A stretch of 50,189 bases of DNA from an uncultured Clostridia bacterium (GCA_946407735.1 CAMJPL010000020.1:1-50189); one strand, 5' to 3'; positions 24,205 through 33,410 are shown, counted from the first letter of the stretch. Translations and numbers: made by a program. The notes: generated by a model not told the origin, from the letters alone.

Positions 24205-25902
24205 ATGCGGAACAATCATGAAGAATTATCCGGCGGCAGACGCATCGTGCTGATCGTCGACGATGAGGAGATCAACCGCGAGCTTTTAGGCGCGATAATA
24301 GGCGCCGAGTTCGACGTGGTTTTCGCCCGTGACGGCGGGGAGGCGCTTGAGATCATACGAAGGCGCGGCGCCTCGCTCTCGCTCGTGATGCTCGATCTTC
24401 TCATGCCCGGGGTGCACGGCGCCGAGGTGCTGAGGGTCATGAAGGAGGAGGACATCCTCGCTCATCTCCCGGTCATCGTGCTGACGTCCGAGACCTCGTC
24501 CGAGGTCGAATGCCTCAGGCTCGGGGCGAGCGATTTCATATCGAAGCCGTACAACATGCCGGAGGTCATCCTGGCGCGGGTAAGGCGGACGATAGAGCTT
24601 TACGAGGACCGGTCGATCATCCGGGGCACCGAGCGCGATCCCGTCACCGGGCTTTACAACATCGAGTATTTCTACCGCTACGCCGAGCAGTTCGAGCTGC
24701 GCCATCCTGACGCTGTGACCGACGCCGCGGTGGTGGACATAAACCACTTCCACCTGATAAACGAGCGGTACGGCAAGGCGAAGGGCGACGCGATGCTGCG
24801 CCGGGTCGGCGAGAAGATACTGGCGGAGGTCTCCCCTTTGAAGGGCATGGTCTGCCGCAGAGGGTCCGACACCTTCCTAATCTATTCGCCGCACGGGCTC
24901 GATTTCGGCAGGATTATGGAGAATGCGGCGTCGACAGTCGAGGGGCGCGACGGCGGCGAGAGCGCCGAGACGGTGCATCTGAGGATGGGCGTCTACGCCT
25001 GCTGCGACAAAGACATGGACATCGAGCGCAGGTTCGACCGCGCCAAGCTCGCCGCCGACACGGTGCGCGGCAGCTACCGCAGAAGGCTGGCGTATTACGA
25101 CGAAAGCCTTCACGACAGGGAGATGTACGAGCTCAGCCTGATAGATGACATGCCCCGCGCTCTCCGCGAAGGGCAGTTCAGGGTGAACTATCAGCCGAAA
25201 TACAGGATCAGCGGCGATGAGCCGGTGCTGGCGAGCGCCGAGGCGCTGATAAGGTGGGAGCATCCCGATATGGGCATGATCCCTCCCGGCGTGTTCGTGC
25301 CGCTGTTCGAGAACAACGGCATGATATCGAGCCTCGACAGCTACGTCTGGCACGAGGCCGCCGCCCAGATGATGCGCTGGAAGCGCAGATACGGCTTTAC
25401 GGTGCCGGTGTCGGTGAACGTGTCGAGGATAGACCTCTACGATCCGGGGCTTTACGGCGATCTCCGCGCCGTGCTCGATGAGAGCGGCGCCGATCCGTCC
25501 GATCTCATGCTCGAGGTGACCGAGTCGGCCTACGCCGACGATTCGGACCAGATAGTCCGCGCCGTCACCGCGCTGAGGGACATGGGCTTCAAGGTCGAGA
25601 TGGACGACTTCGGCAGCGGCTATTCCTCCCTGAGCATGCTGTCGATACTGCCGGTCGACATCCTCAAGATGGATATGCGGTTCATTCAGGGAGGCAGAGG
25701 CGGCGAGCGGCTTCTGCGGCTTATAATCGACATCGCCGGACAGCTCGGCATACCGGCTGTCGCCGAGGGGGTCGAGACCGCCCAGCAGGTCTCGCTTCTG
25801 AAGTCGCTCGGATGCGACATCATACAGGGTTATTATTTCTCTAAGCCGGTTTCGGCGGATGAGTTTGAAGGATTTATAAAGGAAAGGATAAAGCAATGCT
25901 GA
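24205..25902 (+). CDS. Response regulator with degenerate GGDEF and active-type EAL domain
   Basis: A 565-residue protein with three domains. Receiver domain 1-130: IVDDEEINRE, phosphoacceptor Asp64 in VMLDLLMPG, Lys in FISKPYN. A GGDEF-like domain (about 145-300) has RRGSDTF in place of RxGGDEF and is probably non-catalytic, perhaps a GTP sensor. EAL domain (about 315-560): EALIRWEHP, NVSR, LEVTES, MDDFGSGYSSLS, KMD, EGVETAQQ and QGYYFSKP, all catalytic and metal residues present. It should hydrolyse cyclic di-GMP under phosphorylation control. The Hpt gene overlaps its end by seven bases. Confidence 0.9.
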   Translation: MRNNHEELSGGRRIVLIVDDEEINRELLGAIIGAEFDVVFARDGGEALEIIRRRGASLSLVMLDLLMPGVHGAEVLRVMKEEDILAHLPVIVLTSETSSEVECLRLGASDFISKPYNMPEVILARVRRTIELYEDRSIIRGTERDPVTGLYNIEYFYRYAEQFELRHPDAVTDAAVVDINHFHLINERYGKAKGDAMLRRVGEKILAEVSPLKGMVCRRGSDTFLIYSPHGLDFGRIMENAASTVEGRDGGESAETVHLRMGVYACCDKDMDIERRFDRAKLAADTVRGSYRRRLAYYDESLHDREMYELSLIDDMPRALREGQFRVNYQPKYRISGDEPVLASAEALIRWEHPDMGMIPPGVFVPLFENNGMISSLDSYVWHEAAAQMMRWKRRYGFTVPVSVNVSRIDLYDPGLYGDLRAVLDESGADPSDLMLEVTESAYADDSDQIVRAVTALRDMGFKVEMDDFGSGYSSLSMLSILPVDILKMDMRFIQGGRGGERLLRLIIDIAGQLGIPAVAEGVETAQQVSLLKSLGCDIIQGYYFSKPVSADEFEGFIKERIKQC

Positions 25903-26240
25903 ACACCGCCACACTCCGCGCCGCCGGCTGCGACGTAGACGCCGGTCTCGCCAGATGTGTCAACAATGAGGCGCTTTACATCCGCCTGGTAAACATGGCG
26001 CTCGACGATTCCAATTTCTCACGCCTGACGGACGCCGTCGCGTCGGGCGATCTCAAGGCCGGCTTCGAGGCGGCTCACGCTCTCAAGGGAGTCACGGCGA
26101 ATCTCTCGCTCACCCCGCTTCTGACGCCGATAACCGAGATCACCGAGCTCCTCCGCCATCCGGAGCCGGACGCCGACTGCGGCGCGCTGATCGAAGCCAT
26201 AACCGCCGCGAGGGACAAGCTCCTCGCGCTGAGGGACTGA
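25896..26240 (+). CDS. Hpt-domain phosphotransfer protein
   Basis: A 114-residue all-helical protein with the Hpt signature AHALKGVTANLSL, whose first-motif His (about residue 64) is the phospho-acceptor. It would pass phosphate between a hybrid histidine kinase and a receiver, most likely that of the overlapping EAL protein. No kinase is encoded nearby, so the source of phosphate is elsewhere. ATG 25896 lies within the last codons of the preceding gene and AAAGGA precedes it. Confidence 0.85.
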   Translation: MLNTATLRAAGCDVDAGLARCVNNEALYIRLVNMALDDSNFSRLTDAVASGDLKAGFEAAHALKGVTANLSLTPLLTPITEITELLRHPEPDADCGALIEAITAARDKLLALRD

Positions 26241-26263
26241 GGACAACAGAATATCGCAGCTTC

Positions 26264-26301
26264 GGGAGAGACGATCTGCCGCCCTTCGGCGGGTCTCTCC
26301 C
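26264..26301 (+). terminator. Candidate terminator after the Hpt gene
   Basis: GGGAGAGAC (26264-26272) pairs with GTCTCTCCC (26293-26301), with an inner CCGCC-CTTC-GGCGG hairpin (26279-26292) and a bulge of six bases on the left. The tail is TTTGGTTT, so termination is uncertain. It may instead be a processing or REP-like structure. Confidence 0.5.
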
Positions 26302-26331
26302 TTTGGTTTGCGTGAGGGGGAGGCATGACGG

Positions 26332-28020
26332 ATGAAGGAAAGATATCTTGACCTTATGGAAAAGGTCCTCACGGCGTACACGCCGGAGCATATCGAAAGC
26401 TACACCCGGGACGTTGAAAGAAGGGGCATAACCGAGCATGGCTACGCCCGGCTGACGTCGAACATTGGCATCCTCATCGCTCACGGAAGGCTCGGGCATA
26501 TGAAGGAGAGCTTCCGTCACATGATGGATCTCTGCTGCGAAGGCATCCCGACGGCGAGGGAGAAAAATGGCGGCGCGGCAGGGAACGACTTCGCCGTAAA
26601 GGAGATCGTCTTCTGCCTTCTCGAGCTCGAAAGGGCCGGGACTTTCGCAATGGACATAACGGACGGCTGGAGACGCGGGCTCGAAAGGATCGATCCTTAC
26701 CGCACCTACACCGTCATAGCCGACGATCCGCCGAAGAGGATAGGGAACTGGGCGGCATTCGGCGCGGCGAGCGAGCAGGTAAGGCTTTATGCCGGGATAG
26801 GATGCGAAAAAGCCTTCATAGAAAGGCAGATTTCGTCCCAGATGCTGTCCATCGACGAAAACGGGATGTACCGCGACCCGAACGAGCCGATGGTCTACGA
26901 TCTTGTCACCCGTCTGCAGCTCGCCGTCCTGTACCGCTTCGGCTACGACGGCTCATGCCGCGACGGGCTTACCGATATGTTCCTGCGCTCGGCCGATCTC
27001 ACCCTTTCGATGCAGTCGGTGTCCGGCGAGATACCCTTCGGCGGGCGGAGCAACCAGTTCCTTCACAACGAGGCGTTTTATGCCGCTCTCTGTGAGTTTT
27101 ACGCCTCGTTCTTCGCCGGAAGGGGCGACAACGACAGGGCCGGAGCCTTCAAAGGCGCCGCCGAAAAGGCCGCACGCGCCGTTATGCCGTGGCTCGAATA
27201 TGAGCCGATGAGCCATGTGAAGAACCGGTATCCCCGGCAGAGCGGGTACGGCTGCGAGGATTACGCATATTTCGACAAATACATGGTGACGGCCGGTTCG
27301 TGGTTCTATCTCGCGTATCTGTTTTCGGACGACGCGGTGACGCCTGCCGGATGTCCCGCCGACGGGATGGCGCGCGCCGATGAGACGTCGGAGCATTTTC
27401 ACAAGCTGTTCCTCGCCTGCGGGGATTATTTCGCCGAATACGAGATGCGCGCCGATCCGCATTACGACGCCTCCGGCCTCGGACGGATCCACAGGCGCGG
27501 AGCCCCGTCGGCGATATGCCTTTCCGTCCCCTTCGCCGCGAAGCCGAGCTACCGCATAGACACAGATGATCCGTCGCCGCTCTCGATCTGCGGCGGGATA
27601 TATAAGGACGGCGGATGGGTCCGCGGCTGCGATATCGGCGTCGGGTACAGGGTTTCAGAGAAGCGAGCCTCGGAAGATGAGGCGGCGGCTCAGCTCGTCT
27701 GCGAAAAGGACGGGACCGAGCTTTTCAGGGAGACATGCCGCGTGTCGGATGAAGGCGTGAAGATCACGGTCTCCGGCGCAGGCGATACCGAAATATCCTT
27801 CCCGGCGTTTGATTTCGACGGATATGAGCATACCGATATCTCCGTTTCCGGGAGCTCGGTGCGGGTGCGGTATAACGGCTGGGTCTGCGTATATGAGACC
27901 GACGGGGATATCCGTCGGCATGACGCCGTCTGCGCCAACCGCAGCGGGCATTATATCGCCTTTTCGGCCGTCGGATGCGGGAAGGTCACTCTCACAGTGA
28001 GGATAGAGCAGGAAGGCTGA
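26332..28020 (+). CDS. Unrecognised protein, possible alpha/alpha-toroid carbohydrate-active enzyme
   Basis: A 562-residue protein without a signal peptide. Residues about 1-350 look mainly helical, with repeated aromatic-rich stretches such as GGRSNQFLHNEAFYAA, GYGCEDYAYFDKYMVTAGSW and HVKNRYPRQ; residues about 370-562 look beta-rich. This two-part build, with conserved His, Asn, Glu and Tyr in the helical half, resembles (alpha/alpha)-toroid lyases and hydrolases with a beta-sandwich tail. I do not recognise a named family and assign no substrate. ATG 26332 lies 12 bases after GGGGGAGG. It is followed at 42 bases by another unknown gene. Confidence 0.62.
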   Translation: MKERYLDLMEKVLTAYTPEHIESYTRDVERRGITEHGYARLTSNIGILIAHGRLGHMKESFRHMMDLCCEGIPTAREKNGGAAGNDFAVKEIVFCLLELERAGTFAMDITDGWRRGLERIDPYRTYTVIADDPPKRIGNWAAFGAASEQVRLYAGIGCEKAFIERQISSQMLSIDENGMYRDPNEPMVYDLVTRLQLAVLYRFGYDGSCRDGLTDMFLRSADLTLSMQSVSGEIPFGGRSNQFLHNEAFYAALCEFYASFFAGRGDNDRAGAFKGAAEKAARAVMPWLEYEPMSHVKNRYPRQSGYGCEDYAYFDKYMVTAGSWFYLAYLFSDDAVTPAGCPADGMARADETSEHFHKLFLACGDYFAEYEMRADPHYDASGLGRIHRRGAPSAICLSVPFAAKPSYRIDTDDPSPLSICGGIYKDGGWVRGCDIGVGYRVSEKRASEDEAAAQLVCEKDGTELFRETCRVSDEGVKITVSGAGDTEISFPAFDFDGYEHTDISVSGSSVRVRYNGWVCVYETDGDIRRHDAVCANRSGHYIAFSAVGCGKVTLTVRIEQEG

Positions 28021-28062
28021 CGGGAGACTTCCGGCGTTTCAGGGGATATTACGGGGATATAT

Positions 28063-29601
28063 ATGGAAGACAGGGTTTACAGCTATCACACCTTCATACT
28101 GCCGTTCATCCTTGACAACAACAGGCTCGACGCCAGGGCGGTGAACGCTCTCATCAAATGCTTTGATGAGAACACGATGTGGATTAACAGCGATATCTCG
28201 GACGAGTTCCGCATAGCGGAGAACGAGCGCATCAGAAGCAAGGACGACGAGTATCTTTTCTATCAGGAATATCACTATTTCCATCCGTACGTCAGAAAAG
28301 CGCTGTACGGCTTCGGCGACGGGATAGTCCATCTGTACACCTTGAAGCCGGAGATCGTGAAAAACAAGGCGCATTACTACATCCGCAAGGGCGGCGACGA
28401 ATACGACCTGCTGCTCAGTTCGATGCAGATACGGATATTCAACTCCGAGGTGGGGCTGTTCATCATGGAGGGCGAGAACCGCGGTCTGCAGCGGGACGGC
28501 GTCAGGCGTCAGGACAGCGTCGAGGCGGTAAAGAACATAAACGATTACGGGCGCAGGATAGCCATGCCGCTGATCCCGAACTCCGGCAACGGCTTCACGA
28601 ACCTGTGCGCCGACAGCCTTTCCGTCCTGCTCGGCAACGGCGTCGAATTCAGATCCGATTATATGGATTTCGCGCAGTATCTCGACTCAGAGGAGAGGAT
28701 CGGCTCGAAGGTGCTGCTCACCCATATCGCCGGTTTCGTCAAGCGGCTGCTCGAATACGGGAACGATTACAAGTTCCTCACCTGCTCGACGACAAGCCCG
28801 GATTCGTTTTACATTCTCCCGGCGATAGACGACAGGATGTACGTCGACTGCTGGATATCCGACGGCGCCGCTGCCGCCGCCTTCTCCCGCTGGGAGGAGG
28901 ACGAGAGCGTCAGGGACAGCCTGTACGAGCTTTTGTTCATAGATCACTCGGGCGGCATGTCGTGCGGCAGCGACTCGATGAGGGACAGGCTTCTTGAAAA
29001 GCACATCTACGACAGATGGAGCGAGGACGGGAATATCTATTCCGTCACGGCGCAGGGGCTGATCGGCATAGGCGATCCCGCCCGGCACCCGTATCTTGTG
29101 CCGAATTTCCTCACCATCTATGTCCAGATGAGCTGCCTCTGCCTCGTCCAGCGGGCGTCGCTGATACATTTCAATCAGCTCACCTCGATACTTTCGTCGT
29201 CGGAAAAGAGCCGGAACATAAAGATGCCGACGATATCGAAGATAATGAACCTGCAGGAGAGCTTCATCGCCTTTGAGAGCCAGCTCAGCTTCTCCGACGT
29301 GACTTCGCAGGAGCAGGGGACCGAGCTCTACGACATGATGCTCGAGCATATGATGATAACCCGCGACAGGGACAGCCTCAAGGAGACCCTCTCGGCGCTC
29401 TATGACGCCTCGTATATCAACCTCGATTACCGGCTGAGCAGATGGGGCGGCGTGTTCGCCGTAGTGACGTCGATATTCACCCTGCCGCAGATAGTCTATA
29501 TGGAAGACGGCGCGCTGAGGCTGCGGCCGTGGTATCTTATGCTGTGGCTGCTCGCGGCGGCGGCCTTCGCCGTCATGGCCTGCCGCGGCAGGAGAAAGTG
29601 A
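28063..29601 (+). CDS. Unrecognised protein with CorA-like C-terminal membrane hairpin
   Basis: A 512-residue protein. The first 330 residues are soluble and rich in Tyr and Asp. Residues about 360-460 look like long helices, and two membrane segments close the chain (about 462-482 and 488-505), with LSRWGGVFAVVTSIFTLPQI between helix and first span. This order recalls CorA-type cation channels, but the GMN signature is absent, so a channel function is not claimed. It lies between the possible toroid enzyme and an MBL hydrolase on one strand with gaps of 42 and 9 bases, suggesting an operon. Confidence 0.6.
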   Translation: MEDRVYSYHTFILPFILDNNRLDARAVNALIKCFDENTMWINSDISDEFRIAENERIRSKDDEYLFYQEYHYFHPYVRKALYGFGDGIVHLYTLKPEIVKNKAHYYIRKGGDEYDLLLSSMQIRIFNSEVGLFIMEGENRGLQRDGVRRQDSVEAVKNINDYGRRIAMPLIPNSGNGFTNLCADSLSVLLGNGVEFRSDYMDFAQYLDSEERIGSKVLLTHIAGFVKRLLEYGNDYKFLTCSTTSPDSFYILPAIDDRMYVDCWISDGAAAAAFSRWEEDESVRDSLYELLFIDHSGGMSCGSDSMRDRLLEKHIYDRWSEDGNIYSVTAQGLIGIGDPARHPYLVPNFLTIYVQMSCLCLVQRASLIHFNQLTSILSSSEKSRNIKMPTISKIMNLQESFIAFESQLSFSDVTSQEQGTELYDMMLEHMMITRDRDSLKETLSALYDASYINLDYRLSRWGGVFAVVTSIFTLPQIVYMEDGALRLRPWYLMLWLLAAAAFAVMACRGRRK

Positions 29602-29610
29602 GGGACGATC

Positions 29611-30348
29611 ATGGATCATGAGATAATCCGTATAAACGAAAACAGCTGGAGGATAGAGGACGGCGGCGTCAGGATGTTCCTGCTCACCGGCAGTGAAAGG
29701 GCGCTTCTCATCGACTCCGGCATGAACATCCGCGATGCCAAAGACATAGCGCAGGGGCTTACCTCGCTTCCTCTCTCGCTGCTCAACACCCACGCCGACA
29801 TCGACCATATCGGAAGCAACGGGCAGTTTGATGAATTTTACATGCATCCGGCGGACGAGCCGCAGTACCGTGGATCCGGCGGGACGGGAAAGCTCATCCC
29901 GGTCGGGGACGGCGACGTCATCGACCTCGGGAACAGGGAGATAAGGGTGATACATATCCCCGGCCATACCCCCGGCAGCATCGCCCTGCTCGACGTCGGG
30001 GGAAGGGTCCTCATCTCCGGCGACACCGTTCAGGAGCACGGACGGATATTCATGTTCGGCGGACGGCGGGATATGGACGCGTATATCAAAAGCCTTGATC
30101 GCCTCGAAGGGATGAATGATCTGTTCGGTGAGATATGGCCGTCTCACGCCGACATGCCCGTGTCACCGAACGTGATACCGAAGCTGCGTGCCGGCGCTTT
30201 GGACATACTCGCCGGGAGGATCGTGGGAAAGCCGGGGGAGATGCGCGGCAGGAGGTTCACGGTCTATGATCTCGGCTTCTGCGTCATTTTCGGCGAAGCC
30301 TCCGTCGGCGAAGCCTCCCTCGGCGAAGCCTCCGTCGGAGAGGGCTGA
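29611..30348 (+). CDS. MBL-fold metallo-hydrolase
   Basis: A 245-residue metallo-beta-lactamase fold protein. The metal motif is THADIDHIGSN, a variant of HxHxDH with Asp in the second metal position, as seen in many MBL proteins of Clostridia. HIPGHTPGSIALLD, LISGDTVQEHG and WPSHADMPVSP supply the other His and Asp ligands. It probably hydrolyses a small ester or thioester; the substrate is unknown. The last about 15 residues (GEASVGEASLGEASVGEG) are encoded by a 15-bp tandem repeat and look like a recent addition to the normal C-terminus. Confidence 0.83.
   Translation: MDHEIIRINENSWRIEDGGVRMFLLTGSERALLIDSGMNIRDAKDIAQGLTSLPLSLLNTHADIDHIGSNGQFDEFYMHPADEPQYRGSGGTGKLIPVGDGDVIDLGNREIRVIHIPGHTPGSIALLDVGGRVLISGDTVQEHGRIFMFGGRRDMDAYIKSLDRLEGMNDLFGEIWPSHADMPVSPNVIPKLRAGALDILAGRIVGKPGEMRGRRFTVYDLGFCVIFGEASVGEASLGEASVGEG
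30292..30336 (+). repeat. Three 15-bp tandem repeats at the 3' end of the MBL gene
   Basis: GGCGAAGCCTCCGTC at 30292, 30307 and 30322; the middle copy has one change (CTC for GTC). It encodes GEASV/GEASL and ends 12 bases before the TGA. Confidence 0.85.
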
Positions 30349-30387
30349 GAAATATCCCGAAATTCGATGAAAATTAAACAAAAACAT

Positions 30388-30416
30388 TTGAATAATACGT
30401 AAAAAGATGATACAAT
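30388..30416 (+). promoter_or_regulatory. Promoter of the membrane-protein/alr segment
   Basis: TTGAAT (30388-30393), 17-base spacer, TACAAT (30411-30416), in an AT-rich gap. Confidence 0.65.
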
Positions 30417-30481
30417 AAAAAGAACCGCGGCGCATCATATGACGGCGCGGCGAAAACTACCGGCAATCGGGGGGCAGTACA

Positions 30482-31048
30482 ATGGCTGAAGACAGCAATC
30501 TCAACACCGCGGAACAGCGGGTGAAGAAAAAGGTGCAGGGAACATACCGTCTGAAAAGGATCCTGTTCTGGGTCGGCTTCGCGCTGTTTCTTCTGATCCC
30601 GCTCCTTCTCAGCACGATAAGGATCGGCGAGATCAGCTTCCAGTTCATGCTGTGGACGACGCCGCTGTTCGTTCTGGTGGACGTCTTCATCATAAGGCAG
30701 CTGTTCAGATATCTCGATATCGAGTATGAGTATTCCGTCGTCTCGGGCGAGCTGCGCGTCGACATCATCTACGGCAACATGCGCCGCAAGGAATGGCTGC
30801 GCGTGCGCTTCGCCGACATGTCGGTGATCGCTCCCTACGAGGGCGATTACAAAAAGCAGGCCGACGACCCGTCAATCACGGCGAGATACGAGGCCGCGTC
30901 CTCGCTCGACGCTCCCGACTGCTATTTCGGCGTTTTTGTCGGCGAGGGCGACGTGAAGTCGGTCGTCTTCTTCGAGCCGACGAAGAAGATATTGAAGCAG
31001 GCAAAGCTTTTCAATCCCTCGACGGTGGTCCGCGAGGTCAGATACTGA
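30482..31048 (+). CDS. Small membrane protein with two N-terminal spans (DUF6106-like)
   Basis: A 188-residue protein. Residues about 25-47 and 52-75 are membrane spans. The remainder is a soluble domain, starting EYEYSVVSGELRVDIIYGNM and ending with SVVFFEPTKKILKQAKLF, whose pattern of strands resembles PH-like domains of small Clostridia membrane proteins. A distant look-alike (two spans followed by a YTYTVVFGPDGADFTVSK domain) is encoded at 41671-42261. Function is unknown. It lies 23 bases before the alanine racemase gene and probably shares its message. Confidence 0.7.
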   Translation: MAEDSNLNTAEQRVKKKVQGTYRLKRILFWVGFALFLLIPLLLSTIRIGEISFQFMLWTTPLFVLVDVFIIRQLFRYLDIEYEYSVVSGELRVDIIYGNMRRKEWLRVRFADMSVIAPYEGDYKKQADDPSITARYEAASSLDAPDCYFGVFVGEGDVKSVVFFEPTKKILKQAKLFNPSTVVREVRY

Positions 31049-31071
31049 TTTATCATCGGAGATAAGACATA

Positions 31072-32199
31072 ATGTCCGGACTTGGCGGATCGAATCCGCT
31101 GGCGTACACCCGCGCGTATATCGACCTCGGGCGTCTTCGGGCAAATTACGGGATAATAAGCCGCCTTTCCGGGGCGAAGCGCCTTCTCTGCGTCCTCAAG
31201 GCCGACGCCTACGGATGCGGCGCCGTCGCCTGCGCGAGGGCTCTCTACGAGTGCGGCGCCCGTGATTTCGCCGCGGCGCATATCGACGAGGCGATAGAGC
31301 TGCGCAACACCCTCGGCCGCGGCTGCGGCATAATCATCCTCGGCAGCACACAGCCGGAATACGCCGACTGGCTCGCCGAATACGACATTACACAGACCGT
31401 ATATTCTCTTGCCTACGCCCGCGAGCTCGCCCGGCACCTCGGTCAGAGGAGGATAAAGGCCCATCTCAAGGCCGACACCGGGATGAACCGCATCGGCTTC
31501 GACTGCTCGGAGAGCGGCGCCGACGAGGCGGCGGAGGCGGCAGGGCTCGGCTGCTTTGACATCACCGGCACCTTCTCGCACCTCGCCTGCGCCGACGACC
31601 CGTCGAGCGCGCTTACCGACAGGCAGATCGGGCGCTTCAAATCGTTCGTCGAAAGCCTGAGACGCCGCGGCGTCGATCCCGGCACGGTGCACATCTGCGC
31701 CAGCAGCGGCATCATCCGCTGCCCGGAGGCGCATTTCGACATGACCCGCCCCGGCGTCATACTCTACGGCATGCAGCCGTCCGACACGATGGACGACATA
31801 CGGAAGCTCGGATTTCTGCCCGTCATGCGGCTCGAGAGCCGCGTGGTCGCCCTTCACACCGTCAGAGCCGGGGAAAGCGTCAGCTACGGCGGCAGATGGA
31901 CCGCCGAAAAGGACACCCTCGTCGCGACGCTGCCGATAGGCTACGGCGACGGCTTCGTCCGCGCCTATTCCGGCATGACCGTCGAGATCTGCGGCGAAAA
32001 GCGCCCGATCATCGGCCGGGTGTGCATGGATCAGTGCATGGTCGACGTCACCGGCCTTGACGTGAAGCTGTTCGATCCCGTCGGCATATTCACCGACGGC
32101 AACAGGGTCGAGGATTTCGCCGCGCACGCCGGGACGATAACGTACGAGTGCACCTGCCTACTCAACTCACGCATCCCGAGAATTTATATAGACCGCTGA
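31072..32199 (+). CDS. alr: Alanine racemase
   Basis: A 375-residue PLP enzyme converting L-alanine to D-alanine for peptidoglycan. The PLP lysine is Lys43 in VLKADAYGCG; the second catalytic base is Tyr272 in VSYGGRW. Other family signatures are TGMNRIGF, HICASSGI, RPGVILYGMQP, LPIGYGDGFVRAYSG and IIGRVCMDQCMVDVT. Length is normal. It stands in a run of rightward genes but has no other wall-synthesis gene beside it. Confidence 0.95.
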   Translation: MSGLGGSNPLAYTRAYIDLGRLRANYGIISRLSGAKRLLCVLKADAYGCGAVACARALYECGARDFAAAHIDEAIELRNTLGRGCGIIILGSTQPEYADWLAEYDITQTVYSLAYARELARHLGQRRIKAHLKADTGMNRIGFDCSESGADEAAEAAGLGCFDITGTFSHLACADDPSSALTDRQIGRFKSFVESLRRRGVDPGTVHICASSGIIRCPEAHFDMTRPGVILYGMQPSDTMDDIRKLGFLPVMRLESRVVALHTVRAGESVSYGGRWTAEKDTLVATLPIGYGDGFVRAYSGMTVEICGEKRPIIGRVCMDQCMVDVTGLDVKLFDPVGIFTDGNRVEDFAAHAGTITYECTCLLNSRIPRIYIDR

Positions 32200-32220
32200 A
32201 AAACAAGGATTTTCACAGAT

Positions 32221-33330
32221 ATGCTTGCAATTAGACCCACCAAGATCGCGTCCTTCGCGCTTTCCGCCGTTCTTCTCACATCGTCCCTGCTTTCCTGCGG
32301 GAGCACCGTCAAGGCCGAGGACATAGACACCGGCGACGGATCGGTCCTTTCCTACAATTTCGATCTTGAGCCCTTCATAAAGGTCGGGAAGTACATGGGC
32401 GTCGCCGTAGAACTCGAGCCCATCGAAGTCTCCGAGACCGAGATAGACGAGCGCGTCGATCTCTACCTGCAGCAGGCGACGTCGTACGAGACGGTGACTG
32501 AGGGCACGGTGAAGGACGGCGACACCGTCAATTTCGATTTCGTCGGGTACATGAACGGCGAACCGTTCGAGAACGGCTCGGGCGAGGGCGCGACCACCGT
32601 CATCGGCAAGGGCTATTACATCGAGGACCTTGAAAACGGCATGATCGGCCACAGCGTCGGCGAGACCTTCAACGTGCCGGTAACCTTCCCGAGCGACTAT
32701 CACGCCGCCGAGCTCGCCGGAGCCGCGGCCGAGTTCGAGGTGAAGCTGAACTACATCCTTGTCGCCGACAAGCCGGAGGCGACAGACCAGTGGGTCGAGG
32801 AGAACACCGACGCGTCGACCCTCGCCGAGTGGCGAGAGCTCATCCGCATGCAGCTCGAGCAGGAGAAGGACTCACAGCATACGACAGACGCGAGGGACAA
32901 ACTCTGGCAGACGATAATGGACGGCTCGGAGGTCCTCTACTGGCCGCAGGGACCGATAACCTACTATCACGACAACTACATCAAATACTTCACCGATCTC
33001 GCGGCAGAGGAGGGAAAGTCCCTCGAGGAATACCTCGATCAGTACGGCGTGACGAGCGAGCAGTTCTATGAGGACGCCGACACCTCGGCTTACGACAGCG
33101 TCAAGACCGACCTAGTGTTCAGATATATCTGCGAGAAGGAGGACATCGGCATCACCGACGAGGAATACTACACGATGGCGAACGAGTTCTACAACGGCTA
33201 TTACTACCGCATGTTCGACACCTTCGAGGCCTTTGAGAGCGAGTACGGAGCCGAGACTCTGAGACTGTCCGTCATGTATGAGAAGATGATGGACTACCTC
33301 TATGACAACGCCGAAATAACCCAGAAGTGA
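32221..33330 (+). CDS. Trigger-factor/FKBP-like peptidyl-prolyl isomerase lipoprotein
   Basis: A 369-residue exported protein. Residues 1-26 form a lipoprotein signal with lipobox LLSC (Cys26). Residues about 85-185 are an FKBP-type domain (GDTVNFDFVGYMNGEPFENG, then GYYIEDLENGMIGHSVGETF and FPSDYHAAELAGAAAEFEV), and the remaining helical part resembles the C-terminal chaperone arms of trigger factor. It would assist folding of exported proteins at the outer face of the membrane, a job otherwise done by PrsA in Gram-positive bacteria. The start lies 21 bases after alr. Confidence 0.85.
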   Translation: MLAIRPTKIASFALSAVLLTSSLLSCGSTVKAEDIDTGDGSVLSYNFDLEPFIKVGKYMGVAVELEPIEVSETEIDERVDLYLQQATSYETVTEGTVKDGDTVNFDFVGYMNGEPFENGSGEGATTVIGKGYYIEDLENGMIGHSVGETFNVPVTFPSDYHAAELAGAAAEFEVKLNYILVADKPEATDQWVEENTDASTLAEWRELIRMQLEQEKDSQHTTDARDKLWQTIMDGSEVLYWPQGPITYYHDNYIKYFTDLAAEEGKSLEEYLDQYGVTSEQFYEDADTSAYDSVKTDLVFRYICEKEDIGITDEEYYTMANEFYNGYYYRMFDTFEAFESEYGAETLRLSVMYEKMMDYLYDNAEITQK

Positions 33331-33410
33331 TTTTCGCGGGCGGAAAGCGGCCTGTCTCCTTCAAAGGAGGCCGGGCGCCGTATCCGTCCGCTTTCTTATC
33401 GGATCGGGTC
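33331..33410. other. GC-rich hairpin leader before copA
   Basis: The 80-base gap can fold: GGCC...CTCCTT-TCA-AAGGAG-GCC in the middle (about 33350-33372), with outer GGGCGGAAAG / TCCGTCCGCTTTC partially complementary. The only AAGGAGG in the gap lies inside the stem. It could regulate copA translation or terminate partly; no copper-regulator operator is recognised. Confidence 0.4.

Noticed and set aside
26332..28020. Assignment to a named polysaccharide lyase or heparinase family
   Set aside because: The general build is suggestive but I could not match the defining motifs of any family by eye.
28687..30147. A 486-codon leftward open frame
   Set aside because: Antisense to two supported genes with no recognisable domain.
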